This document shows positions 55,466 to 64,000 of a DNA stretch of 64,000 nucleotides, one piece after another. The notes under the pieces were generated by a model. It was given only the letters and a program-made list of their open reading frames with translations, ran no database searches and was not told the origin of the DNA. The DNA lies in the NCBI GenBank assembly GCA_001599355.1, contig BCGQ01000003.1, positions 932,468 to 996,467 on the forward strand, written 5' to 3'. Source of the stretch: Nakazawaea peltata. Taxonomy: Eukaryota > Ascomycota > Pichiomycetes > Alaninales > Pachysolenaceae. Position 1 is the stretch's first letter. Each line of letters starts with the position of its first letter. Made by a program: the position numbers and the translations under genes.

Positions 55466-56947
55466 ATGTCAAATAAACAGAATATTTTATGGAAACTTGA
55501 CCTTTTGGAAGTCAAACACTTACAATCCCAACCGCGCTTAGCAAGAACTAAGACTCTTCTTAGACTGAAGAAGACCAAGAAATTGACCTTGTTGGATTTA
55601 GGACGCGATGAGGCTCTTGAAAAGATCCTGGAATTGAAAAGTGAGTTCTGTGAAAGAAAGATCCACTCGAGTATAGTGAAGTTGACTAGGGTCATGCGTA
55701 AAGTGATTGCACTGGAGAAGAATAAATTGAAGACTAAGCTGAAGCTCGAGAACTCTGATGAAGTGATGGTGATTTTAGAGAAATTGAATATTGACGACCT
55801 CGTTCATGCAAAGGTAGTACGATTGGTAACTCTGGCATATAATATTAATGCCAAGAAGGCTGAAAGTGTACCAGAGTTTGTACCTGATTGGTGTCGTGAG
55901 GCTATCATTGATAGGGAGAACCAGTATAATCCAAAGTTCATTTTTAAGACACAGTCCAACAAGGAGAGGGATGTTGTATCTAAGCTTTTCAATAATAATG
56001 AGTTCAAGGTGTTGATGGAGCAAATTGATTCTAGTTTGAGGTTGGTATTGGGACCTGTTGAGAAGAGAGGAGAGGATATTGATGGAGATGATGGGGAGAA
56101 TTTAGATGAGGAAGTGGATGGAGCCAGTGAAGAGAGGGGTGATAGTGATAGTGACAGTGGCAGTCAAGATGACAGTGAGAGTGAAGGTGAAGATGAGAAT
56201 GAAGACATTGACGGCGACCTCGATTTAAGTCAATTCGATGGAATGTTAGTCGGAACAGACGACGAAGAAGAGGATGCTGACAGCTTCAAATTGAACCCTA
56301 ACATCAACTATAATGAAATTACCGATGAAGAACTGAGTGACGAATCCGAATATAATTCAACTGATGAAGAAGAAGAAGACGATGAATCTGTTCATGAGAA
56401 AAGAAAAGCCGAGAAAAGAAAATTGGAAAATGATGATTTCTTCGACTTTGATAATGCTGAGAAATCCGACAAATCCAAGAAAACTAAAACGGTCTTACCT
56501 GCTTTGCAAGCTGGTTACTTCTCTGATGGAAGTGATAGCGATGTTGACAACGATAAAGTCGTCAAAGCTGCTACTACTCAACGTAAAAATAGAAGAGGTC
56601 AACGTGCTAGACAAAAGATTTGGGAGCTGAAATATGGTTCTAAAGCCACTCATATTCAAAAACAACGTGAACGTGTTCGTAGTGAAAGAGAGATCAAGCA
56701 ACGTGAATATGAAGAGAGACAAAGAAAGAGAGAAGAAAAACTGAGATTATTAATCGAACAAGGTGGTACTGGAGCTAACCAAACTCTGATCTCAACGACG
56801 AGAAAGCCTCGTGACCCGTCTAAACCACCAGCTAAACCACCAGTTGATCAAGCCGATAAACCTTTACATCCATCTTGGGAAGCTAAGAAGAAACAACAAC
56901 AAATGACTCAAGCTAAATTCTCCGGAAAGAAGGTGGTCTTCGATTAA
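55466..56947 (+). CDS. BUD22: Bud22 (SRFBP1 family), 18S rRNA biogenesis factor
   Basis: 493 residues, ATG at 55466. Bud22 is a nucleolar protein of the small-subunit processome. An N-terminal helical domain (about 1-200; MSNKQNILWKLDLLEVKHLQ, RKVIALEKNKLKTKLK) is followed by a long Asp/Glu/Ser-rich acidic region (about 205-310) and a basic C-terminus (NRRGQRARQKIWELKYGSKA, then an Arg/Glu charged helix). The conserved ending is LHPSWEAKKKQQQMTQAKF then SGKKVVFD, which is diagnostic for the family. The PAC/RRPE promoter agrees with the function. Confidence 0.93.
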   Translation: MSNKQNILWKLDLLEVKHLQSQPRLARTKTLLRLKKTKKLTLLDLGRDEALEKILELKSEFCERKIHSSIVKLTRVMRKVIALEKNKLKTKLKLENSDEVMVILEKLNIDDLVHAKVVRLVTLAYNINAKKAESVPEFVPDWCREAIIDRENQYNPKFIFKTQSNKERDVVSKLFNNNEFKVLMEQIDSSLRLVLGPVEKRGEDIDGDDGENLDEEVDGASEERGDSDSDSGSQDDSESEGEDENEDIDGDLDLSQFDGMLVGTDDEEEDADSFKLNPNINYNEITDEELSDESEYNSTDEEEEDDESVHEKRKAEKRKLENDDFFDFDNAEKSDKSKKTKTVLPALQAGYFSDGSDSDVDNDKVVKAATTQRKNRRGQRARQKIWELKYGSKATHIQKQRERVRSEREIKQREYEERQRKREEKLRLLIEQGGTGANQTLISTTRKPRDPSKPPAKPPVDQADKPLHPSWEAKKKQQQMTQAKFSGKKVVFD

Positions 56948-56994
56948 TAGATAATAAATTAGATTTGCATTATATACATAGATTCTATTGTAGA

Positions 56995-57993
56995 TTAGAA
57001 GACTCTTCTTCTTTGTCTCATTCTTTTCTCTTTCTGTTTAGTTAAGAACCAACCATAGAAGACTCCGATGGCAGTACCTCCCAAATGAGCAGCATAATCC
57101 ATACCTCCCCATCTTAAAATCAATCCTGCGGCATTCAATACACTGAAGGCTAACATCAGAGTCCAAGCACCTCCTGGGAATGGAATAAACATAATTGACA
57201 ACTTGGTAGTTGGGAATAAGTAAGCGACGGTGGAGAATAAACTGAAAAGAGCACCGGAAGCACCTAAACTTGGAGGAACAAAAGCTATTCTCAGAAGTAC
57301 AGGCCAGGCCAAAGATGCCAAACTGGCAAACATGGCAGAACTACAGTACATGAACAGGAAGAACAGAGGTCCCACGGCAGTGACAAAAGACCCTCCAAAG
57401 GAGAATAACATCAACATATTGAACATTAAATGCCATCCTTCCTGGTGAGAAAACAGAGATCCCAACATCGAGCTATAAGTGGATGGAGTAAGAGGTTTTT
57501 TCAATAAGAAATGTTTGGACAAAGTTGAGTAGCATCTTGGGATTCTCCACAGGAAGAAAACCGCAATATTTGCCAGAATGATACTATAAACTAACAATTG
57601 AGGATGGGTATTGAACACGTTAAAAGGAGGGATCTTGAAAAGTACCGGGAACAGGTAATACATGACCACTGAAGAGGCCAAAAATACACCAAATGGCAGG
57701 ATCAACTGCTGATAATCTCCAGCACCACCACCACCATGTCTGTTGAACGATTTGTATCCTAAATCTCTCCAGGTAGGTGAGTATTTAGTGAGAGGAGATG
57801 TAGTGAAAGATCTCTTGAGATTGAAACTAAGTCCTCGACTCGATTGGAATATTGAAGGCAAAAATGACAGCTTTAAAGTCTTGAATTGGGCCTGGTTTTT
57901 GAAGAACTTGATTGGAGATTGATACAGTAATGATCTTCTGGTGAGATTGCCAGTGAAGAAAGCTCCATTGGCGCATAAAATACGAGCGGACAT
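56995..57993 (-). CDS. PCP1: Mitochondrial rhomboid protease Pcp1/Rbd1
   Basis: 332 residues, ATG at 57993. Pcp1 is the inner-membrane rhomboid that processes Mgm1 and Ccp1. The N-terminus is a Ser/Arg-rich presequence (about 1-75). Rhomboid core: HLMFNMLMLFSFG, catalytic serine in GASGALFSLF and catalytic histidine in DYAAHLGGTAIGVFYGWFL. An additional membrane segment lies before the core (LPFGVFLASSVVMYYLFPVL), the 1+6 arrangement of mitochondrial rhomboids. Convergent with BUD22, 47 bases between stops. Confidence 0.93.
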   Translation of the reverse strand: MSARILCANGAFFTGNLTRRSLLYQSPIKFFKNQAQFKTLKLSFLPSIFQSSRGLSFNLKRSFTTSPLTKYSPTWRDLGYKSFNRHGGGGAGDYQQLILPFGVFLASSVVMYYLFPVLFKIPPFNVFNTHPQLLVYSIILANIAVFFLWRIPRCYSTLSKHFLLKKPLTPSTYSSMLGSLFSHQEGWHLMFNMLMLFSFGGSFVTAVGPLFFLFMYCSSAMFASLASLAWPVLLRIAFVPPSLGASGALFSLFSTVAYLFPTTKLSIMFIPFPGGAWTLMLAFSVLNAAGLILRWGGMDYAAHLGGTAIGVFYGWFLTKQKEKRMRQRRRVF

Positions 57994-58574
57994 TTTGACT
58001 GGTGAACTGGTGATGTAGATGTTAAGGAGTTTAGTTGAGTTGGATGGCGATGAATTAGAATTTGAGGAGTGAAAAGTTGTAAATTGCTGTGGGTTAGGAA
58101 TTTGTGGGTTTGTGTGAATTCGTAGATTGCTATGGCAGAGTTAGGGGTAAGAAGAGGGGAGGAGGAAGGAGAGGGAGGGGGGCCTTTTGGGAGAGGGCAG
58201 GCTGAATGGGTCAGTTGAGTGTGCTGCATGGTTTCTTGATTGGTGTTAGAGTATTCTATAGTGTTGATCTACTTATAAGTAATATCCAATGAAATGGTTA
58301 CATTTTCCCCTCAATTGAGTCCCTAACAATCTATAAATACTCATACTATAAAATAACACACAATAATTTCCAATACAGGAATTCTACTCTAATTGCCTAT
58401 CTAGGTAATCATTTGAAATCTCTTCACCTCATCGCATCGATCACTCAAATTTAGGGATAAACTTCACTGAGCAATATATCAATTATAGAACATCAACAAA
58501 AAGATCAAAATTTGCTGTGAATTGAATGGGTTCAGACGGAAGGGCAGGACATTGACTGGCATAAATAAGACAAT
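57994..58574. other. Divergent promoter PCP1/KEI1
   Basis: 581 bases. G/A-rich near 58145-58200 (GGGGAGGAGGAAGGAGAGGG, pyrimidine-rich on the PCP1 strand); A/T-rich toward KEI1. No gene or clear site. Confidence 0.45.
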
Positions 58575-59414
58575 ATGGTGACATTGCAACAAATATTACC
58601 AAAAGTGAGTCATTACGAATGATCAGAATACAGAATTATAGTACTAACTAGGTAGAAATTCCTTTTTGTGGTCCCTCTCTATGTAGGAGTGGAGTTAGTC
58701 CTTGGAATCACTATTTTGAATAAGATTAGTGGATGTTATGGAATGCTTGCATTGTTTACTGGACACCAATTAGACTTTTTCCAATGTCTTTATTACTTGT
58801 CTTCGATTATTATGGTACCATTCTATATTAGAATGTTGAGAACGTTGAATATCACCTTACCAACGAGTCCATTGAGGACAAAGAGTTCCACTATTAGTAG
58901 GGTCAGCTTTGTGACATGTTTATATTGTGTTGACACAGCTATCAGTTTGTTATTTACATTATATTTCTCACAATTTTGGTTCAGTGGTGCCGCCGAAGCT
59001 CAAGATTCTGGTAGTGCTCTGGATGTTGTCAAGGGAATACCTGGTATGAATAGTGGATCATCTGATGACACAGGGTCAGCAGTGTCATATTTGGTGAAAA
59101 GAATTGTAGAAGAGAGTGTCAGCGGTGTAAATTCTAAAGGTTTAGCCTCAGAATCGGCTTCTTCTTCGTATGAAATGTTCTTTACTTTGTCCAGTATATT
59201 ATTTGTGAGCTCTTTGAGAATTTACTTCACCTTGGTTATGTTATCGTTTACAAAAATTCTTATTAAAGCTTCGAAATATAGTTCTGTTAATGGTCAAGAT
59301 GGAGATGATGATGAGAATTTGAATACTCTGTTTTTGAATTCGAATATTTTCCAAAGAAAATTACGTGAATGGGAGATGAGATCTGCTGTATATTTAAGGG
59401 ATCTTTTTGAGTAG
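58575..59414 (+). CDS. KEI1: Kei1, regulatory subunit of inositol-phosphorylceramide synthase (one intron)
   Basis: Exons 58575-58604 and 58656-59414; 262 residues. The intron 58605-58655 (51 bases) has GTGAGT, TACTAAC (58642-58648) and acceptor TAG at 58653-58655; an earlier TAG at 58649-58651 touches the branch point and would put a stop in frame. The product starts MVTLQQILPKKFLFVVPLYV, matching LPKSFLGFMPLYLAVE of S. cerevisiae. Kei1 partners Aur1 in the Golgi to make complex sphingolipids and can be cleaved by Kex2. Four hydrophobic segments are visible (about 13-33, 41-66, 84-107, 189-210). The loop between the third and fourth is longer and Ser/Gly-rich here (221 residues total in S. 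cerevisiae). A Lys-Arg pair in YLVKRIVEE within the loop is a possible Kex2-type site. Confidence 0.9.
58605..58655 (+). other. KEI1 intron
   Basis: 51 bases, GTGAGT to TAG with TACTAAC at 58642-58648. Two TAG acceptors lie four bases apart; the second keeps the frame. Confidence 0.88.
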
Positions 59415-59934
59415 ATAGATGAATAAATAATTTGGATCGATAAGAAAGTAGAGAGTGGAAAGTGGAAAGTGGAAAGGGGAAAGTAGTTTTGTAGGAGTGT
59501 GATGAGTGTGAAGGGAAAATGTTACATTGTTCGGATCTTCTTCCCATTCCCATGTCCTCCCTCCCATTTCCTCCTCTCCTCTCATGTTCCTCCCCCCCCA
59601 TTTTGCCTCCTCCCTTTGCTTCACTTTTTCCTTCTCTCTCTGCTCCTCCTCCTTCTTTTTTACTCTTACCTTCACCTCCCCTTATTTCTCTTCCCTTTGT
59701 GCTTTTTCTCTGCTCTCATTTCTTCTCTCTGTTTTTTTTCCCTGCTCTCCTATTCTTTCTCTCCTCTGTTCTTTGTCTCTGCTCCCCCTTTTCCTTCTTT
59801 TTCGCTCGTCCCAACAAATCCACCCATCGCATCATCAGCATTTTACGAAACTACTAGTCGACCAAAAAAGTAAACAAATCAACCCCAAAATAAACAAACT
59901 CACTAGAACGTCAAGGCGGTTAGATACTGTGAAG
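59415..59934. other. Region between KEI1 and HEH1 with a polypyrimidine tract
   Basis: 520 bases. Three AGTGGAA units at 59454-59474; then about 59541-59815 the plus strand is almost all C and T. Several overlapping low-complexity open frames arise in the tract on both strands and are not genes. Confidence 0.6.
59541..59815 (+). repeat. Polypyrimidine tract, about 275 bases
   Basis: C/T make up the large majority of the plus strand, with C8 near 59592 and a T8 run near 59731. It lies 120 bases before the HEH1 ATG. Such tracts exclude nucleosomes and can form triplex structures. Confidence 0.7.
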
Positions 59935-62900
59935 ATGGAGAATAAGGAGTATTTACAACCGGGTAAGTAAGATTTTGTGATTAGTTTGTGACTGAGAGTA
60001 GAGGCGTTTCTAAAAATTTCAACTGTTTTACGCCTACGAGTGTAATTCACACAGCAAGTAATTGAAGTGGCGTTAAGACGTGAATTTGATGGGAGATTAT
60101 TTTGATAAGAAATGAGTTTTGAGAATGAATTGACTTAGCGCTGTTGTCAATTAGTGTTTGGGTGATGGATTAGTGGCTTATGAAGAGTTGCTAGTCTTCT
60201 CTGTGAGATATGACGCGTGGACGATACAGGTCACCGTGTCTAAATTTATTTTACGTGTTTTTTCACCATCACTAGGAGAGTTGCTCTTGATATAAATCTT
60301 GGATTAACAATTGAGATTAAAAAATGCTGTCATCAGTTGGTTGATCGGCTAGCAATTGGCTTCCTCTTATATTCCCATCCCTCAATAGCTTCATTCAATA
60401 GCTTGCTTCATACGTTTCCCCAATACTCTCTCCCTCACCCTCCCATACCCCTACATACTAACTATCCCAGATTTCGATCCAAAAAACTTGAAAGTTCCTC
60501 AACTTCGTAGTTTATTTGTCGAATATGACATCGATTACCCATCATCAGCTAAAAAACAAGAATTAATTGATATCTTCAACCGTGAGATCAAACCAAAAGC
60601 AGCATCTCTCTTAAAAGAACTGAATTCTATTTCTGCTGATGGGACTGGAATTTCTGGACTTTCTCCAAAGAATGGAAAGGATGTAGATGTTTCATTGGAT
60701 GAACAATTAGAAAAGCCAAAGAGAAAGAGATCCAAGAAGACTGAGACTGAACCTGAAACTGAAACTCTGCCTAAAGTTGAGAAGAAGAAGTTGAAAAAAG
60801 TCAAGCTGCCTGTTTCTTCTGACGAATCTGATGTTAGTGATAGTACTGAGACTCATTTCTCAAGTAAGAATGTTTTCCAGAAAGCTTCACCTATGTCAGC
60901 ATCTAAGAAAGCAGCAGCTTCATCTCCTTCTAAGTCAAAACTTGATTTGAGTCCAAGTAAACTCAAGTTTGATCTTGATGAGCTCGAACCAGAGACTCCA
61001 AAACCTATAATTCCAAAGAAACGTTCTAAAAAACGTGATGCAGATGATGAAGAAGATGAACCGGAGAAAAAAAAAAGCGTAAAATCGCCTAAATCTCCTA
61101 AGAGTACAAGATCGAAGGGCAAAACAGCTGTTGAGATAGATAAATTCGAAGAAGGAGGACCTGATTTATTCAAACTGGTCACACCTAAATCATCTGTCAA
61201 GCTGACTCCAAAATCTTCGGTCAAACTGACTCCAAAATCCACCTCAAAGGTAACTAAAAAGACCCCTACACCTTCTAAAAAGCTGCTGCCTGCTAAAACA
61301 ACACCTGCTAAGAAACTGCTGTCCACCAAGACAACACCTGCTAAGAGTAAAGTCACTCCTAAAGTAGAATCGGTACCCGAAGTTGCCCCTATCGCTGCAG
61401 ATGAGTCATCTGTAACTTCGACTCCAAATACAGTGGCCAAACTCAAACAATTCATTTCGGTTTCCCCTGATATCGCTAAACGTATCATTGGAAGTCCATT
61501 CTCACTTGGTGGAAGTCCTCTGCCTTCTCCTCTGGCCCCTAATCAGTCTCCAATGGGACCAAAGAAGAAGTTGGGTTTCTCAATTATTGATGAATCAGTA
61601 TCTCCTGCTGCTGAAATCGACCTGGATGTTAAACCTATCATTGTAACCCCTTCGATCAGTGATGAAGAGGAAGAATTGAAGAAATTACAGGAGGAGATGA
61701 CCGTCCATTTGGAAGAGGTTGAAGAAAAGCTCGAAAAGGTTGACAACATTGAAGAAATCAAGCTGAAATCTTCAAGTATTCTCAAGAAATTGTTGAATGG
61801 AGTTTTCAGTGGACTTCTTGTAGCATCTTTGCTTGTTTCAACACTTATTGTGTCTATTTGGTATATAGATCAAAAGCAAAAGATTGGATATTGTGGTCTG
61901 GAGGTTTACGAAAGAACTTTCAAAGTTAAGGAATATGATGAATTCGATTTTGAAGGTTTCTTAGAAGAGAAAATCGGTCCTTCTTGTGTCCCTTGCCCTC
62001 TGAATGGATCATGTAGTCCATATTTGCAATTGACATGTGATGAAGACTTCTTGGTATCCCATCCATGGTACTCTTTCGGTGGTCTTTTACCTATTGCTCT
62101 GGACTGTGTTCCTGATAAATTCAAGCAGCAGCGTATCGATGAGATGGTTGATTATACTTTAGAAATCTTAAGAGAGCGCAATGCTAAGAATTGTGGGAGA
62201 GAAAGTGATGAAGCCGTAGGATTGAGTTCCAATGAGATTCATGATTTGTTAAAAGATACACAAGAATATAGTTTGTCGGAAGAGAAGTTTGAGGAATTGT
62301 GGAATAAGGTGCTTGAAGATTTAGAGAATGAACCAGAAATTACTGTAAGGCAGGTTTGATTTTATTTTTCGAGACTCATGATCAGAGACGGGGAAAGGGC
62401 ATGTCATGGTATAACGCTCTATCTGTCTTATGATCTTGATCATAGAAATACCATTCATTTCATCACATATACTAACATAATTATAGTTACGATTCACAAA
62501 GAATAACAATCGACAAAACATCTCTTCAGCCGATAACGAAGAAACTGAAAACCAAGACCAAATTCTTCGCTCGACGTCCAAGTCCAAGTTCAGTTTGAAA
62601 TGTAAATTCCAAGAGATTGTATATCGTCAATTGGTAAGATTCAGAATCCCAATTCTGGCTACTTTGTTTAGTATTCTTTCCATTTTGACAATCAAATACA
62701 AATATAAATCATACATGGCTAACAAACTGAAAATTGAAGGTTTGACTACGATGGTGATCAAGAAATTGATCCAACAGAATAACTCTGCAATGAAAGATAA
62801 GACTGGTTTAACTAGAGATTATCTTCCCCTTGTTCAATTGAGAGATGTTTTACTTGATAATAGTAAGAAGAAATCCCAATTATGGAACCAAGTCATTGCC

Positions 62901-63017
62901 AGTGTCTCACGTAATGCGAATATAGAAGAAAGAACTATTGAGGTTGGTGGAGAGATCATTAAGATTTGGAAATGGATTGGTCTCGATTTGACTGAAGAAG
63001 AACTTGAGAGGCTCTAA
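59935..63017 (+). CDS. SRC1: Src1/Heh1, inner nuclear membrane LEM/HeH protein (two introns)
   Basis: Exons 59935-59962, 60471-62344 and 62487-63017; 810 residues (834 in S. cerevisiae). Intron 1 (59963-60470) and intron 2 (62345-62486) have GTAAGT/GTAAGG, TACTAAC (60456-60462; 62470-62476) and AG. The start MENKEYLQPDFDPKNLKVPQ and LRSLFVEYDIDYPS is the HeH domain (about 10-50). Heh1/Src1 anchors rDNA and telomeres and helps nuclear-pore quality control. A long Lys/Ser/Pro-rich linker with a nuclear-import-like cluster (RSKKRDADDEEDEPEKKKS) leads to membrane segment 1 (about 453-476), the lumenal Cys-rich domain (IGYCGLEV, CVPCPLNGSC), then segment 2 (about 688-706) and the MSC winged-helix end (VQLRDVLL, IIKIWKWIGL). 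Repeated SVKLTPKS and AKTTPAKK units occur in the linker. Retention of intron 2 would stop after five more codons. Confidence 0.94.
59963..60470 (+). other. HEH1/SRC1 intron 1
   Basis: 508 bases, the longest in the window: GTAAGT, TACTAAC at 60456-60462 and CCCAG. It joins CCG-G to AT, giving Pro-Asp and the conserved DFDP start. No snoRNA or gene is recognised inside. Confidence 0.9.
62345..62486 (+). other. HEH1/SRC1 intron 2
   Basis: 142 bases, GTAAGG, TACTAAC at 62470-62476 and TATAG, phase 0; joins EPEIT to LRFTKNN. The position corresponds to the region where S. cerevisiae SRC1 is alternatively spliced. Confidence 0.88.
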
Positions 63018-63351
63018 TGAAATTGGGCTGTAGATCCTTATATAAACTAGTGTGTAATTAATAAGAATACGATGAGATAGTTGTAGAGTATGGATAGAGG
63101 AAGAGTATTGAAATTAGCTGAATGAGTAGTTCAAGCAGCAGTTCGAACGGAAGATTTTATATAGAGCTTTGGGGAGATTTGTAAGGGAAATCGAAGGAGA
63201 TCGAAGGAGATTTTCTAAGGAAATTTTCTAAGGAAATTTATAGGGAAAATTTAGAGCGATGAGATTTATAGTGGGGAAATCATACTGAGAGGTTCTTAGT
63301 CATTCATTCATAGTCAAATAGTGAGAACTCTTAAGTGATTAACAGCTGGAT
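63018..63351. other. Region between HEH1 and OAR1
   Basis: 334 bases. Tandem TCGAAGGAGA (63191-63210) and TTTTCTAAGGAAA (63211-63236) duplications, then a PAC box at 63256. No gene. Confidence 0.55.
63256..63265 (+). promoter_or_regulatory. PAC box GCGATGAGAT before OAR1
   Basis: A full-length match to the PAC consensus, 87 bases before the OAR1 ATG, with an RRPE-like GGAAAATTTAG (63244-63254) just before. PAC is typical of rRNA-processing genes, so its presence before a fatty-acid synthesis gene is unexpected. Confidence 0.5.
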
Positions 63352-64000
63352 ATGCTTAGATATACACTGAAACAACTCATTCATGGACCCCAATTCGTTC
63401 AAATACCCCTCCGATCATACTCTACTCCAGCTCATCACCCAAAAACTGCTCTTATAACTGGAGGCTCCAAAGGAATCGGTCTAAATATAGCCCAAAGATT
63501 GAGTCAACATGGGTATAATTGCATATTAATGCTGAGGCATGAAGATACTTTGAAGCAGCGAGTATCAGAATTACCAAAAAAATACGAAAATACTACTCAT
63601 TCATATATTCCGTTTGATCTTAGTGATCCTATAGCAATTGGTCGTGATTTAGAGTCGGTTTTACTTAGTGAGAAATTCTACTCGAGAAAGAATCCACAAA
63701 ATGGCACGGTAGGTAGTTCAATTGATGTTTTGGTGAATTGTGCTGGTCTAAGTCAAGGCAGTATGCTTCCATTCACGACTGTCGAGGATATTCAGAAAAT
63801 TGTACAATTGAATCTTGTTCTGCCAATGGTACTTTCTAAGTTGATCAGTAAAAAGCTCCTTCTGTTAAGACGTCCAGGGCAAATTATCAATATATCGTCT
63901 GTGATTTCGCATGACAAATATGATGAGATAAAGGGGACAAGTGTTTATGCGTCTACGAAAAGTGGGTTGGTGAAATTTACATCCAAATTGAATTATGAAT
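63352..64000 (+). CDS. OAR1: Oar1, mitochondrial 3-oxoacyl-ACP reductase (3' end outside window)
   Basis: Starts at ATG 63352 and is open to the window end (216 codons so far). Oar1 is the ketoreductase of mitochondrial type II fatty-acid synthesis, which supplies lipoic acid; FabG-like short-chain dehydrogenase. The presequence MLRYTAKQLIHG (CTG read as Ala) ends near PLRSYS. SDR motifs: TGGSKGIG (NADPH loop), VLVNCAGLSQ (NAG motif), catalytic serine in IINISSV, and YASTK (YxxxK) in GTSVYASTKSGL; S. cerevisiae Oar1 has the same NCAGLTQ and GTSVY context. The final third, with the end of the Rossmann fold, is cut off. Confidence 0.9.
   Translation, partial: MLRYTLKQLIHGPQFVQIPLRSYSTPAHHPKTALITGGSKGIGLNIAQRLSQHGYNCILMLRHEDTLKQRVSELPKKYENTTHSYIPFDLSDPIAIGRDLESVLLSEKFYSRKNPQNGTVGSSIDVLVNCAGLSQGSMLPFTTVEDIQKIVQLNLVLPMVLSKLISKKLLLLRRPGQIINISSVISHDKYDEIKGTSVYASTKSGLVKFTSKLNYE

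Noticed and set aside
58649-58651. First TAG after the KEI1 branch point as the acceptor
   Set aside because: It lies only two or three bases past the branch adenosine and would put an in-frame stop directly after the junction; the next TAG restores the conserved LPKKFLFVVPLY sequence.
59499-59970. Several overlapping 90-150-codon frames
   Set aside because: All are by-products of the polypyrimidine tract (Ser, Leu, Pro, Phe only on one strand, Glu, Arg, Lys, Gly on the other).
1-64000. tRNA genes, spliceosomal RNAs, snoRNAs, CRISPR arrays, bacterial-style operons
   Set aside because: I looked by eye for B-box sequences, the U6/U2 signature strings and regular direct repeats and found none that hold up. 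snoRNAs are too weakly conserved to exclude without a covariance-model scan.

Overview
This is 64 kb of nuclear DNA from a budding yeast (Saccharomycotina). Support comes from a dense set of conserved yeast genes with short intergenic gaps, few short introns with a perfect TACTAAC branch point, and no tRNA, rDNA array or telomere sequence in view. The key diagnostic is the genetic code. In the MAP kinase gene at 6065-7569, CTG codons sit exactly where kinases have invariant alanines (DFG-L-A-R, the T-R-W-Y-R-A-P-E loop, C-I-L-A-E). The Pif1-family helicase has CTG-CTG at the conserved T-G-L-A-A. CTG is therefore read as alanine (NCBI code 26), placing the organism in the CUG-Ala yeasts (Pachysolen/Nakazawaea group). 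Standard-code translations show leucine at every such site. Which genus it is cannot be settled from this window.

Layout. 1-10 kb: the end of an unidentified gene, XRS2 and RRM3 (minus strand), SLT2 (plus, one intron), DAP2-type peptidase (minus). 10.6-17.4 kb: a FAR1-domain transcription factor, a solitary 5S rRNA gene (minus), RPN1, and a DHA2-type MFS transporter (minus). 17.4-22.4 kb: a looser, faster-evolving block of four plus-strand genes for small PY-motif proteins of Rcr1/Rcr2 type or related to them; three share an upstream box containing an Mcm1-like CArG palindrome. 22.4-34 kb: VMA16 and THR1 (minus), MAS2, NSP1, a mitochondrial protein of unknown function, COX6. 34.5-51 kb: MYO1, a TBC-domain Rab GAP, GPM1, a 1370-residue leucine-rich-repeat protein, RCN1, CIC1. 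51.6-64 kb: ELF1 (two introns), PSO2, CIN4, BUD22, PCP1, KEI1, HEH1/SRC1 (two introns), and the 5' part of OAR1, cut by the window end.

The genes are mostly independent housekeeping units. There are functional echoes in the promoters: MluI-box cores (ACGCG) before XRS2, RRM3 and PSO2; a Gcn4 site before THR1; an Rpn4/PACE-like site before RPN1; CCAAT boxes before COX6; PAC and RRPE boxes before BUD22, RRPE before CIC1, and unexpectedly a PAC box before OAR1; and three Yap1-type TTACTAA sites before the MFS transporter.

Many of the longest open frames carry non-ATG extensions. Starts here were moved to the first sensible ATG, and exons were added where splice signals and family alignment agree. 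Nine introns were placed, in SLT2, VMA16, NSP1, COX6, ELF1 (2), KEI1 and HEH1 (2).
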